Shown: positions 55,620 to 64,000 of the stretch, one piece after another
Layout of the letters: each line of letters starts with the position of its first letter
How positions within the stretch are numbered: position 1 is the stretch's first letter
Assembly (NCBI RefSeq): GCF_036687315.1
Contig: NZ_CP144683.1
Span: 186,001 to 250,000 of the forward strand
Length of the DNA: 64,000 nucleotides
Reading direction: 5' to 3'
DNA from: Sphingopyxis sp. TUF1
GTDB taxonomy: Bacteria; Pseudomonadota; Alphaproteobacteria; Sphingomonadales; Sphingomonadaceae
Position numbers and translations under genes: made by a program
The notes under the pieces: generated by a model
Seen by the model: only the letters and a program-made list of their open reading frames with translations
Database searches by the model: none
Told to the model about the DNA's origin: nothing

Positions 55620-56810
55620 ATGAGCGATGCCTGCCCCTCCGCCGACCTGCCGGGACGACTGGCGGCAGATGTAGCAGGCCACCGGATCGAGCTGGTCTTC
55701 GACGGCGGCGAACGGCTGGCGCGGCTGATCGCCCTGATCGATGGCGCCGAACGCAGCGTCGAGGTGATCATGTATATTTTCGACAGCGACGCGGCGGGCC
55801 TCAGCGTTCTGCGCGCGCTGGTCGCGGCCGCGCGCCGCGGCGTTCGCGTTCGCGCGCTGATCGACAGCTTTGGGTCGGGCGACACCCCCGATGCACTCTT
55901 CGTGCCCTTGCGCGAAGCAGGCGGCAGCGCGACGTTTTTCTCGCGCCGCTGGCGATCGACCTATCTGATCCGCAATCACCAGAAGCTGATCCTGATTGAC
56001 GAAACGGTTGCCGTCACCGGCGGCTTCAATATCGCCGACGATTATCTGAGCCCGCCGCGCAGCGATTGCTGGCTCGACATCGGCATGGTGATCGAGGGAC
56101 CCAGCGTGGCTCATGCGGCCGAATGGTTCGCCGGACTCTACGACTATACGGTCAACCACGATGGCAAGCTGCTTTTGCTGCGGCGGCTGATCCGCGAATG
56201 GCCCATGGACGGCGCCGCCGTCTCGTGGCTCGTCGGCGGTCCGACGCAGCGGCTGTCCCCGTGGGCGCGCGCGGTCCGCGCCGATTTGGAAGGTGCACGC
56301 CAGCTCGACATGGCGATGGCCTATTTTTCGCCTGGTCAGGGCCTGCTCCGCCGCCTCGGCCGCGTCGCCCAGTGCGGGCGCGCGCGCTTCGTCATGGCGG
56401 GCAAGTCGGACAATGCGGCGACCATCGGCGCCTCGCGCCTGCTGTACGGCTATCTGCTCCGCAAGCGCGCCGACGTCTGGGAATATCGGCCATGCAAACT
56501 GCACATGAAGCTGATCGTCGTCGATGATGTCGTCTATATCGGCTCGGCAAATTTTGACGTGCGCAGTCTGTTCGTGAATGTCGAACTGATGGTACGGATC
56601 GCCGACGCCGGCTTTGCGGCGCAGATGCGGCGCTTCGTCGCCGAACTGGAGCCCGATTGCGAAGTCATCACAGCCGAGGCGCACAGAGCGCGAGCGAGCT
56701 GGTGGACACGGCTCCGCTGGACGCTTGCCTGGTTCGTGGTGGGCGTCGCCGACTATACGGTGTCGCGCAAACTCAACTTCGGCCTGGGCGACCCCGACCC
56801 GGAGGTCTAA
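55620..56810 (+). CDS. Phospholipase-D/cardiolipin-synthase-like protein
   Basis: The protein has 396 residues and two PLD half-domains. Each has an HKD motif: NHQKLILIDETVAVTGGFN (about residue 120) and LHMKLIVVDDVVYIGSANFD (about residue 298). No N-terminal membrane helices are present, unlike ClsA, so it is nearer the ClsB/ClsC group. It would join or transfer phosphatidyl groups. It converges with a PmtA-like lipid methyltransferase gene. Confidence 0.88.
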   Translation: MSDACPSADLPGRLAADVAGHRIELVFDGGERLARLIALIDGAERSVEVIMYIFDSDAAGLSVLRALVAAARRGVRVRALIDSFGSGDTPDALFVPLREAGGSATFFSRRWRSTYLIRNHQKLILIDETVAVTGGFNIADDYLSPPRSDCWLDIGMVIEGPSVAHAAEWFAGLYDYTVNHDGKLLLLRRLIREWPMDGAAVSWLVGGPTQRLSPWARAVRADLEGARQLDMAMAYFSPGQGLLRRLGRVAQCGRARFVMAGKSDNAATIGASRLLYGYLLRKRADVWEYRPCKLHMKLIVVDDVVYIGSANFDVRSLFVNVELMVRIADAGFAAQMRRFVAELEPDCEVITAEAHRARASWWTRLRWTLAWFVVGVADYTVSRKLNFGLGDPDPEV

Positions 56811-56813
56811 CTC

Positions 56814-57452
56814 TTAATCCTTCCACGCCCAGAAGAGGAAACAGGGCGGAACATTCACCCATTCGAACGCATTGTCGATGCGGCTGAAATGCGCGGCGAG
56901 GAAATCGCGGGCGCGGGCGCGGAACTGATAGACGAGGAAGGCGCCGCCGGGGCGCAAAACGCGATGCGTCGACGCCGCGATCGCCGGGCCGACGCCGGCT
57001 GGGAGAGTTGAGAACGGCAGCCCGGAAAGCACATAATCGGCGTGATCGAACCCGTGCGCGCGAACGATGTCTTCGACGTCGGCCGCCGATCCATGGACGG
57101 CGATGAAGCGGCTGTCGCGGATGTCTTTCCGCAGATAGTCGATAAAATCCTCGTTCGTATCGATCGCGATCAACGTCGCGTCGCCCGCCATCCGCTCGAG
57201 CACCGGGCGGCAGAAAGTGCCGACCCCGGGTCCATATTCGACGAACAGCTTGGTATTTTTCCAATCCACGGGTTTCAGCATGTGGCGGATCAGCGTCGGC
57301 GATGACGGCACGATCGATCCGACCATCACCGGATGCTTGATGAACCCGCGCACGAACATGCCCCACGGTCCGAAAAAGCTCTTGAGGCCCTGCCGCAGCC
57401 GTCGGGCCAGCGGGGCTTTGGTTTGTTGGGCCTGCGCCCGCGGATTGGTCAT
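56814..57452 (-). CDS. PmtA-like SAM-dependent methyltransferase
   Basis: The protein has 212 residues. The SAM motif is LFVEYGPGVGTFCRPVLE, followed by AIDTNEDFIDYLR and VLSGLPFSTLP, the pattern of rhizobial phospholipid N-methyltransferase PmtA and related KsgA-like folds. The N-terminal stretch FIKHPVMVGSIVPSSPTLIRHM is shared by that group. The role would be methylation of phosphatidylethanolamine, but related enzymes with other substrates exist. Confidence 0.8.
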   Translation of the reverse strand: MTNPRAQAQQTKAPLARRLRQGLKSFFGPWGMFVRGFIKHPVMVGSIVPSSPTLIRHMLKPVDWKNTKLFVEYGPGVGTFCRPVLERMAGDATLIAIDTNEDFIDYLRKDIRDSRFIAVHGSAADVEDIVRAHGFDHADYVLSGLPFSTLPAGVGPAIAASTHRVLRPGGAFLVYQFRARARDFLAAHFSRIDNAFEWVNVPPCFLFWAWKD

Positions 57453-57597
57453 ATTGGCTTTCGCATTGTTGGGTCGATGAATTGCGTGGCAAAATCGGGA
57501 GCGTCGCGCAAGGAAAGAGTCTGCCTTGTCACTGGACAGCCGGGCTTCCGCGTGTAGGGAGAAGCGGCGTTATCGGTCGGAAAACAAAGGGGCGGAC

Positions 57598-58914
57598 ATG
57601 GCGAATATATCGCATTCCATTCCGCCCGACCGTATGGCGGTGCTGTTCGCGGTGATGCTCGTCGCGGCTGCCGGCAATACCGCGATGCAGTCGATTCTGC
57701 CTGCCATCGGGACCAAGCTCGCCATTCCCGACGTGTGGGTCAGCTTGGCATTCAGCTGGTCGGCGCTCCTCTGGGTGCTCACGGCACCGCACTGGGCGCG
57801 CCAGTCGGACAAGCGTGGGCGCAAGGCACTGATGGCGCTGGGCGTCATCGGTTTCCTCTCGTCCATGGCGCTGTGCGGCGTCGTCCTGTGGTCGGGGCTT
57901 CAAGGCTGGTTGGCGGCGGGTATGACTTTCATTCTCTTCGCGCTGTTCCGCAGCCTTTACGGCGGGTTGGGATCGGCCGCACCACCCGCGGTGCAGGCCT
58001 ATGTTGCCGCGCGCACCGACCCCGAACAGCGCACGCAGGCATTGTCGCTCGTCTCCTCCTCTTTCGGCCTCGGCACCGTCATCGGTCCCGCGATCGCGCC
58101 CTTCTTCATTCTTCCCATCGTCGGCCTCGCCGGGCCACTGCTTGTCTTTGCCTTCATCGGGCTCGCGGTTCTCATAGCGCTGCGCTGGCGCCTTCCGAAC
58201 GATGTGCCGCGCTTTGCCGCGCGCGGCTCGATCATATCCTATCCCACCACCGGCGCGTCGTCGCAGGCCGCTGCGGACGAGGAGGAGGAGGAGCAAATTC
58301 CGAACGGTCTTGGCGCAACTGCGCCGCTGCCGCTCCGCTGGGCCGACGCGCGCGTAAGGCCTTGGCTGCTGGCGGGCTTTCTCGGCGGGCAGGCACAGGC
58401 GATGATGCTGGGCGTGATCGGCTTCTTGATCCTCGACCGGCTGAACCTGCGTCCCCGCCCCGACGAAGGCGCCGCAATGACTGGCATCGTGCTGATGGCG
58501 GGCGCGTTCGCAACCCTGCTCGCGCAATGGGGGTTGATCCCGCTGCTCAAAATGTCGCCGCGAACCGCAGTCCTCGGCGGCGCGGCGCTTGGCGGTGTGG
58601 GCATCTTGCTGACGGGGCTGTCACAGGATTTTCACGGGATCATCATCGGCTTTGCCCTCGCCTCGCTCGGCTTCGGGCTGTTCCGGCCCGGGTTCACCGC
58701 CGGCGCATCGCTTGCAGTGCCACGCCGCGACCAGGGGAGCGTCGCGGGGATGACCGCGTCGATTAACGGATCGGCCTATATCGTCTCCCCGGCAGTCGGC
58801 GTGCTCGTCTACAACTGGCACCCTATTATGGCCTACGCACTGATGGCCAGCTTCTGCGCATGGCTGGTGCTTTGGGGCTGGGCGGCGCTGCGACTGGATC
58901 AGCCTGTCACATAA
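57598..58914 (+). CDS. Major facilitator superfamily transporter
   Basis: The protein has 438 residues and 12 membrane segments in two halves joined by an acidic loop (about 220-245). The loop 2-3 motif is APHWARQSDKRGRKALMALG, which is that of the drug:H+ antiporters (TetA-like). The start is the ATG at 57598; the frame extends upstream without homology. The substrate is unknown. Confidence 0.87.
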   Translation: MANISHSIPPDRMAVLFAVMLVAAAGNTAMQSILPAIGTKLAIPDVWVSLAFSWSALLWVLTAPHWARQSDKRGRKALMALGVIGFLSSMALCGVVLWSGLQGWLAAGMTFILFALFRSLYGGLGSAAPPAVQAYVAARTDPEQRTQALSLVSSSFGLGTVIGPAIAPFFILPIVGLAGPLLVFAFIGLAVLIALRWRLPNDVPRFAARGSIISYPTTGASSQAAADEEEEEQIPNGLGATAPLPLRWADARVRPWLLAGFLGGQAQAMMLGVIGFLILDRLNLRPRPDEGAAMTGIVLMAGAFATLLAQWGLIPLLKMSPRTAVLGGAALGGVGILLTGLSQDFHGIIIGFALASLGFGLFRPGFTAGASLAVPRRDQGSVAGMTASINGSAYIVSPAVGVLVYNWHPIMAYALMASFCAWLVLWGWAALRLDQPVT

Positions 58915-58933
58915 CCGCCACCGCCTATATTTT

Positions 58934-59011
58934 CGTCATCCCAGCGAAGGCCGGGATCTCACCGTGGCGTCACAAAGCCATGGCGAGATCCCGGCCTTCG
59001 CCGGGATGACG
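58934..59011. repeat. Palindromic intergenic repeat (GTCATCCCGGCGAAGGCC family)
   Basis: A long inverted repeat with arms of about 26 bases (CGTCATCCCAGCGAAGGCCG and its complement) encloses an inner GTGGC/GCCATGG-type pairing. It lies between the convergent MFS and CDC48 genes. Repeats of this sequence type are common in sphingomonads and could act as a two-way terminator. Confidence 0.8.
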
Positions 59012-59018
59012 TTAGGCT

Positions 59019-61340
59019 TCAATCGCGCGGCTCCTCATGCTTCTGGTCGCGGACGGGTTTCAGCATCCCTGGCGCAAAGAAGCCAATAGGATCGACGCTC
59101 ATCGCCTTCTGCTTGATCTCGCCCTGGATCTTTTCATAATCCTTTTCCATCGCCTCGGTGACCGACGCGCGCGTGTCTTTCAACGCCGCCTCGAAATCGG
59201 CCATCGTTACCGTGTCGGCGCCGATCGATCGCTTGAGCGCCGCCAGCCCGGCGCGGCGCGACAGGTCTTCCAGATCCGCGCCGGTGAAGCGCGCCGTGCG
59301 CTCCGCCAGCACAGCCAGATCGACATCGTCCGCCAGCGGCATCTTGCCCGTCTGGATTTCCAGAATGCGACGCCGCCCCTCGCGATCGGGCACCGACACG
59401 TAGATCAGCTCGTCAAGCCGTCCCGGGCGCAGCAGCGCGGGATCGATCAGGTTCGGCCGGTTGGTCGCCCCGATGACGACGACCGACTGCATTTCCTCGA
59501 TCCCATCCATTTCGGCCAGGATCGTGTTAACGACGCGCTCGGTCACCTGCGGCTCGCCCGACGTGCCGCTGCCGCGCGCGGGCACCAGGCTGTCGAGTTC
59601 GTCGATGAAGACGATCGTCGGCGCAACTGCGCGCGCCCGCGCAAACAGGCGCGCAATCTGCTGCTCGCTCTCGCCATACCATTTGGACAAAAGGTCCGAC
59701 GATTTGATCGCGATGAAATTGGCGTCCGATTCGCGCGCTGCCGCCTTTGCGAGCAGGGTCTTGCCGGTGCCCGGCGGGCCGTAGAGCAGAAAACCCTTCG
59801 CCGGCCGGATGCCCAGTCGCCGAAACGCCTCGGGATGCTTCAGCGGCAGTTCGATGCCCTCGATCATCTTGTCGCGCGCGGCATCCAGCCCGCCGATGTC
59901 GCTCCAGCGCGTGTTCGGTGCCTGCACCATCACCTCGCGCATCGCCGACGGCTGAACGCGCTTCAGCGCGTTGTTGAAGTCGGCGCGCAGTACGCGCAGT
60001 TCATCGAGCACCTCGGGCGGGATTGTTCCCTCCTCCAGGTTCAGCTTGGGCATGATCCGTCGCACAGCCTCAATCGCCGCCTCGCGCGTCAGCGCCGCCA
60101 TGTCGGCGCCGACGAAACCGAAGGTCGTGCGTGCCAGCTCATCCAGATCGACATCCTCGCCCAGCGGCATCCCGCGCGTGTGGATGCCCAATATCTCGCG
60201 TCGACCCTTCTCGTCGGGAACGCCGATCACGATCTCGCGGTCGAAGCGGCCCGGCCGCCGCAGCGCTTCGTCGATCGCGTCGGGGCGGTTGGTCGCCGCG
60301 ATCACGACCAGGTTTGTGCGCGGTTCCAGCCCGTCCATCAGCGTCAGCAGCTGCGCAACGAGGCGCTTTTCCGCCTCGCCCTGCACCTGTCCGCGCTTCG
60401 GCGCGATCGAATCGATCTCGTCGATGAACAGGATCGACGGCGCGGCCTTTGCCGCCGCCTCGAAAATGTCGCGCAGCCGCTTTTCGGACTCGCCATAGGC
60501 ACTGCCCATGATCTCGGGGCCGTTGATCAGGAAGAACTGCGCCTCGCTTTCGTTCGCGACCGCGCGCGCGAGCCGCGTCTTGCCCGTTCCCGGCGGCCCA
60601 TGCAGCAACACGCCGCGCGGCGGATCGACGCCCAGGCGGCGGAACAATTCGGGATAACGCAGCGGCAGCTCGACCATCTCGCGCAGCTGGTCGATCGTTT
60701 CGCCCAGTCCGCCGAGATCGTCATAGGTGACGTCGGTGCGACGCGCGTCGTGCGGTTCCTGATATTCGGGGAGCAGCTCGACCTCGGTATTCTCGTCGAT
60801 CGTGACAACTCCCTTGGGGCTCGCCGATACGACGATAAGCCGCACTTCGGCCAGCGCATAGGCCGGCGCGTTGAGCATCTGGCGCAGTTGCGGCGGCATG
60901 TCGCCCGCCGACACGCGCTGCTGTCCCGCGGTCGCGACCGTATCGCCCGCGACGAGCGGCCGACCGAAAAAGCTGCGTTTGAGCGCATTTGCCGAGCCTT
61001 GCAAACGCAGATTTTCCTGCGCGGGAGCAAAGACGACGCGCGTCGCGGCGCGTGTTTCGACGCGGCTCAGTACCACCATATCGCCCGCGCCCGCGCCCGC
61101 ATTGGCGCGCTGCAGGCCGTCGAGACGGATAACATCCAGCCCCTCGTCCTCGGCATAGGGCGCGACGACGCGCGAGGCCGTGTCGCGCTTGCCGCTGATC
61201 TGGACAATATCGCCTTCGCTGAGGCCCAGTTCGGCCATCGCCGAGCGCGGGATGCGTGCGATCCCACCGCCGCTTTCCTCGGCGCGCGCATTCGCGACCT
61301 GCAATTTGACCTGTCGTTCTTTTACCGCTGCTTCGGCCAA
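59019..61340 (-). CDS. CDC48/VAT-type double AAA ATPase
   Basis: The protein has 773 residues. The N-domain is a double-psi barrel of CDC48_N type ([40 protein letters not shown]). Two AAA modules follow, each with Walker A GPPGTGKT (near 247 and 520), Walker [14 protein letters not shown] and [13 protein letters not shown], and Arg fingers. This architecture is that of archaeal VAT and eukaryotic p97 unfoldases. A TTG start at 61340 with GGGAGA upstream is preferred as no ATG precedes the domain. It is divergent from a LysR gene. Confidence 0.92.
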   Translation of the reverse strand: MAEAAVKERQVKLQVANARAEESGGGIARIPRSAMAELGLSEGDIVQISGKRDTASRVVAPYAEDEGLDVIRLDGLQRANAGAGAGDMVVLSRVETRAATRVVFAPAQENLRLQGSANALKRSFFGRPLVAGDTVATAGQQRVSAGDMPPQLRQMLNAPAYALAEVRLIVVSASPKGVVTIDENTEVELLPEYQEPHDARRTDVTYDDLGGLGETIDQLREMVELPLRYPELFRRLGVDPPRGVLLHGPPGTGKTRLARAVANESEAQFFLINGPEIMGSAYGESEKRLRDIFEAAAKAAPSILFIDEIDSIAPKRGQVQGEAEKRLVAQLLTLMDGLEPRTNLVVIAATNRPDAIDEALRRPGRFDREIVIGVPDEKGRREILGIHTRGMPLGEDVDLDELARTTFGFVGADMAALTREAAIEAVRRIMPKLNLEEGTIPPEVLDELRVLRADFNNALKRVQPSAMREVMVQAPNTRWSDIGGLDAARDKMIEGIELPLKHPEAFRRLGIRPAKGFLLYGPPGTGKTLLAKAAARESDANFIAIKSSDLLSKWYGESEQQIARLFARARAVAPTIVFIDELDSLVPARGSGTSGEPQVTERVVNTILAEMDGIEEMQSVVVIGATNRPNLIDPALLRPGRLDELIYVSVPDREGRRRILEIQTGKMPLADDVDLAVLAERTARFTGADLEDLSRRAGLAALKRSIGADTVTMADFEAALKDTRASVTEAMEKDYEKIQGEIKQKAMSVDPIGFFAPGMLKPVRDQKHEEPRD

Positions 61341-61447
61341 GGCGTGTCTCCCGCAAAATGGTCAGAATGCCGAAGATAGGGGGCCGGTTCCCGATTTGCG
61401 ACCCCCCGGCGCCTGCCATTCCATGCCGCAGCGCACAAAATTCTGGC

Positions 61448-62362
61448 ATGTCCGCGATGCTCATGTCATCACCCTCGGCCATCATGCCCCGCCTCCCCCC
61501 CCTCAGCAGCATGGAAGCCTTTCTGGAGGTCGCGCGCCGCGGTACGGTGAAGGCTGCGGCGATCGAGCTTGGCCTGTCGATGCCTGCGCTGTCGCGCCGG
61601 ATCCAGACGCTCGAACATGCCGTCGGGCGCCCGCTTTTCAACCGCCATCACCACGGGCTCAGCCTGACCGAGGCGGGACGCGCGTTGCAGGCACAACTGT
61701 CGCCGATCCTCGACGAACTGCGCACGGTCATCGCCCAGGCGGGGGCGCCCGACGCCTCGCTGCGTCTCCATCTCAATGTCCTGCCGCTTTTCGCGCAGCA
61801 GCGCCTCTTCCCGCGCCTGCCCGAACTTCGCCGCCAGCATCCCGAACTGCACATCGACATCGACACCATGTCGCATGCCGAGGCGCGGCTGGGCGACGGG
61901 ATCGACGCGGCGATCGCGCTCGCGCGCTCGATCGATCCCGCGCTCTATGCGGCGCGGCTCGACCAGGACAAGGTGTTCCCCATCGCCTCCCGCACGCTGG
62001 CCGATGGCGACCGGCCCGTGACGGTGCCCGAACAATTGCAGCGGATGACCGTGCTTTTGCACCGCGAAATGCCCGAAACCTTTGCCGAATGGAAAAAGGC
62101 GATCGGCATGCCCTATCTCGAGCCTGCAGGGATTGACTATTTCGATTCGGGCCCGCTGATGCTCGAGGCCGCGGCGCAGGGTATCGGCATCGCCTTCATG
62201 CATGGCCATCATTTCGACGACGCGCACGACCCGCGGCTCGTTCGCCTGTTCGACTATGACGTGGACAGTCCCTACAGCTACTGGTTCGTCTGCCGCCCGC
62301 GCGCGCTGCGCCAGCCGGCGGTCAAGCTGTTCCACGACTGGCTGCTTGCGGCCCGAATCTGA
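61448..62362 (+). CDS. LysR-family transcriptional regulator
   Basis: The protein has about 304 residues. The winged HTH is at the N-terminus (LSSMEAFLEVARRGTVKAAA, LGLSMPALSRRIQTLEHAVG), followed by a substrate-binding-type effector domain resembling GcvA/AmpR relatives. Several in-frame ATGs exist between 61448 and 61484 and no clear ribosome-binding site decides among them. It is divergent from the CDC48-type gene, which may be its target or simply a neighbour. Confidence 0.88.
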   Translation: MSAMLMSSPSAIMPRLPPLSSMEAFLEVARRGTVKAAAIELGLSMPALSRRIQTLEHAVGRPLFNRHHHGLSLTEAGRALQAQLSPILDELRTVIAQAGAPDASLRLHLNVLPLFAQQRLFPRLPELRRQHPELHIDIDTMSHAEARLGDGIDAAIALARSIDPALYAARLDQDKVFPIASRTLADGDRPVTVPEQLQRMTVLLHREMPETFAEWKKAIGMPYLEPAGIDYFDSGPLMLEAAAQGIGIAFMHGHHFDDAHDPRLVRLFDYDVDSPYSYWFVCRPRALRQPAVKLFHDWLLAARI

Positions 62363-62378
62363 CGTCTATCAGGGAAAA

Positions 62379-62453
62379 TGGTGCTGCTGGACAGGATTGA
62401 ACTGTCGACCTCGTCATTACCAATGACGCGCTCTACCACTGAGCTACAGCAGC
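62379..62453 (-). tRNA. tRNA-Thr (anticodon GGT)
   Basis: On the minus strand 75 bases fold as a full cloverleaf: acceptor GCTGCTG/CAGCAGC, D-arm GCTC/GAGC, anticodon stem CGTCA/TGACG with loop TTGGTAA, T-arm GACAG/CTGTC with TTCAATC, discriminator A and an encoded CCA end. The anticodon GGT reads ACC and ACT. Confidence 0.96.
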
Positions 62454-62560
62454 AACCGGGCCGCCGTGCAAACCGATGCGCACGGGGCAGGCGCGGCCTA
62501 TGGCGGGGCGCCCTTCGCCTGTCAAGGTGCGAGGCTTGACGTTCGGGCGATTTCGCGGGC

Positions 62561-62701
62561 ATGGCCGCACCCGTGAGCAAGACGCCCTCCCCTGCCGACC
62601 TCGAACGCGAACGTCGCCTCGCGGACGCGCTGCGCGAAAACCTGCGTAAGCGGAAGGCACAATCCCGCGAAGCAAAGGGCGAGACGCCACCTAAAGGCTG
62701 A
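62561..62701 (+). CDS. Small basic protein (46 residues), function unknown
   Basis: The predicted product has 46 residues, is highly charged and should be helical (DLERERRLADALRENLRKRK). The charge pattern and codon use look coding. It ends 11 bases inside the 3' end of the opposing DUF1905 gene. Short proteins with the look of this one occur in sphingomonads, but I know no function. A weak start context keeps this tentative. Confidence 0.55.
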   Translation: MAAPVSKTPSPADLERERRLADALRENLRKRKAQSREAKGETPPKG

Positions 62702-63005
62702 CAGTCACCGTCACATCGTCGCCTTCGGCCAGGCCCTCAGCCTTGCGCACCGCCGCCTTAACCGGCAGCAACCATCCGCCACTCTCCGTATGCGGAAAGA
62801 CTGACGTCATCCAGCTGGTCTCGCCGATCACCGCGCGCACCTTGGCCGATCCGAACCCGCGCCGTCCGTCGAGCCATCGTCCGCTGATCGCCGCCAGCCG
62901 AATACCATCGCCCGCCTCGCCCGCGATCGTCACGAAGAACCATGCGGCGGGCGCCGTCGCCGATTGCCAGCGCCAAAGCGGGGTGGTGACGGTGAACGAT
63001 TCCAA
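62691..63005 (-). CDS. DUF1905 family protein
   Basis: The protein has 104 residues with a TTG start at 63005, 6 bases after the isomerase gene. The family core is a small beta-barrel: PAAWFFVTI, GFGSAKVRAVIGETSWMTSVF and GGWLLPVKAAVRKAEGLAEGD. The biochemical role of DUF1905 is not known to me. It is probably co-transcribed with the isomerase gene. Confidence 0.82.
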   Translation of the reverse strand: MESFTVTTPLWRWQSATAPAAWFFVTIAGEAGDGIRLAAISGRWLDGRRGFGSAKVRAVIGETSWMTSVFPHTESGGWLLPVKAAVRKAEGLAEGDDVTVTVSL

Positions 63006-63011
63006 GCCGTT

Positions 63012-63932
63012 TTACTTCGCTCCGATCGGGCGCACCGGCACCGGAATATTGCAGATGTCGGCGCCGCCCGCGGGGCGGATAAAAAAGGGATCGCGGCGGT
63101 TAGCGCGTGCATCGGCATATTTCGCAAAGCTGCCGCTCTGCGCCGACAGATATTCGAACCGCGGCTGTTCGGCGGCGGGCAGATCGGTCGCGATGCGAAT
63201 CGACACGATCGGCACCCGCTGCGAATCCTCCTCATAGAAGCCGAGCGCGTCCGTCCCGCGCGGCAGGCTCGACAGATGCTCGATCCCTTCAACGACGCGG
63301 CCGACAAGCGCGATGTTACGATCGAGATGCCGCGGCGCATGGCCGATCACCGTGTAAAGCTCAGCCCCGCTTCCCGTGTCGGGGGAAAGGTTGCGGCCGA
63401 CGCCAACCATGCCGTAGCAATGGACAGGCCACACCGCGTCGGCGTTCCAAGCGACCGGCCAACCTGCCAGAACGCCATGATGTGGAGCATATGTGCCATT
63501 GGCGGACGCCAACCAGGTCGTTGTTTCGCGCTGACGCTCCGAAAGATACGCGCTCTCGGGCACCGTCACCAAACCGTCCGGCAAAGCCTTCTTTTCGGTC
63601 GCATCGCCCCATTGGACGACATAATTGTCCTGCACGCGGTTGATGCTGGTGCCGTCCCACCAGCGCGCCGCGGCGAGCTTGCGGATATTAGCGATCCATC
63701 CCTGACTGAAGGGTGCGGGCATCAGCTGGATGATGACGCGGCGCGCCTTGCCGGCTGCATACGGCGCCAAGTCCATCACGAGCAGATCCGACGGCGCGAT
63801 CGCTACCCAGTCCGCCGCGGGCGCCGCATCTACGATTTCGCTAGGCGATGGTTGCGCAGGCGGGGCTTCCTGGGCAGCGATGGGATGGACGAAGGCGAAG
63901 GCCGCTGCGGCGGCGAGCAGGCGATGGATCAT
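63012..63932 (-). CDS. Cyclophilin-type peptidyl-prolyl cis-trans isomerase, exported
   Basis: The protein has about 306 residues from the ATG at 63932. A signal peptide (LLAAAAAFAFVHPIAAQ) precedes a cyclophilin-like domain (WWDGTSINRVQDNYVVQWGD; NIALVGRVVEGIEHLSSLP). The domain is interrupted by inserts and differs from textbook PpiA in the catalytic region, so activity is not assured. It should fold proteins in the periplasm. Confidence 0.82.
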   Translation of the reverse strand: MIHRLLAAAAAFAFVHPIAAQEAPPAQPSPSEIVDAAPAADWVAIAPSDLLVMDLAPYAAGKARRVIIQLMPAPFSQGWIANIRKLAAARWWDGTSINRVQDNYVVQWGDATEKKALPDGLVTVPESAYLSERQRETTTWLASANGTYAPHHGVLAGWPVAWNADAVWPVHCYGMVGVGRNLSPDTGSGAELYTVIGHAPRHLDRNIALVGRVVEGIEHLSSLPRGTDALGFYEEDSQRVPIVSIRIATDLPAAEQPRFEYLSAQSGSFAKYADARANRRDPFFIRPAGGADICNIPVPVRPIGAK

Positions 63933-64000
63933 GCGTCTGTCTGCCACGCCCAACCGGCTTGCGAAAGCCCCGACAACCGACTAGGGCGCGCCTTCCAGTG

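Noticed and set aside
59037..61379. 780-residue frame on the plus strand
   Set aside because: It is an antisense shadow of the CDC48-type gene; the sequence is Arg/His/Gln-rich without domain motifs.

Overview
The window looks like chromosomal DNA of a GC-rich alphaproteobacterium, most probably Sphingomonadales (Sphingopyxis/Sphingomonas type). This is inferred from the coding style, the short-form HslV with a propeptide, the alphaproteobacterial omega subunit, the tamA/tamB pair, the RodZ-like/CpoB/TilS/FtsH neighbourhood and the GTCAT-type palindromic repeats. No rRNA marker is present, so the genus is a guess.

About half of the window (1 to ~31 kb) is a Wzx/Wzy-type exopolysaccharide (EPS) locus. 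It holds the 3' end of a UDP-uronate-type epimerase, a surface pectate-lyase-like lipoprotein, a Wzc-type co-polymerase/tyrosine kinase, a Wzx flippase and a LuxR-type regulator with a degenerate receiver. A long leftward operon (16170 to 7638) encodes four GT4 glycosyltransferase modules, one fused to a phosphoglycosyl transferase that probably starts the repeat unit. The same operon carries a formyltransferase, a PIG-L deacetylase, an ATP-grasp enzyme and a HAD phosphatase. The divergent rightward operon (16580 to 25272) encodes a PglF/WbpM-like 4,6-dehydratase, a PglE-like aminotransferase, a sulfotransferase, the Wzy polymerase, a short Wza, an outer-membrane beta-barrel and a second lyase. 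The predicted product is a polymer containing a 4-amino-4,6-dideoxy sugar, possibly N-formylated, and possibly sulfated and acylated.

From 25.5 to 31 kb there is an acyltransferase, a GT-C glycosyltransferase and a convergent epimerase/SMR-transporter/UbiA-HAD set. That set resembles the polyprenyl-phosphate-pentose donor pathway known from mycobacterial decaprenyl-phospho-arabinose synthesis.

The 31-47 kb region mixes nucleotide-sugar genes (galE, ugd, a truncated wecB, wecC, manA-like, manC) with unrelated genes: a GDT1-type cation exporter, a small lipoprotein, tamB/tamA and selO. The exporter is preceded by a convincing yybP-ykoY (manganese) riboswitch whose conserved GGGGAGTAG block contains the stop codon of the upstream lipoprotein gene.

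From 47 kb onward the genes are mostly housekeeping: hslV-hslU, a RodZ-like gene, cpoB-tilS, ftsH, rpoZ with a clear terminator, a phospholipase-D/cardiolipin-synthase-like gene, a PmtA-like methyltransferase, an MFS transporter, a CDC48/VAT-type double AAA ATPase divergent from a LysR regulator, tRNA-Thr(GGT), a 46-residue ORF, a DUF1905 protein and a cyclophilin-type peptidyl-prolyl isomerase.
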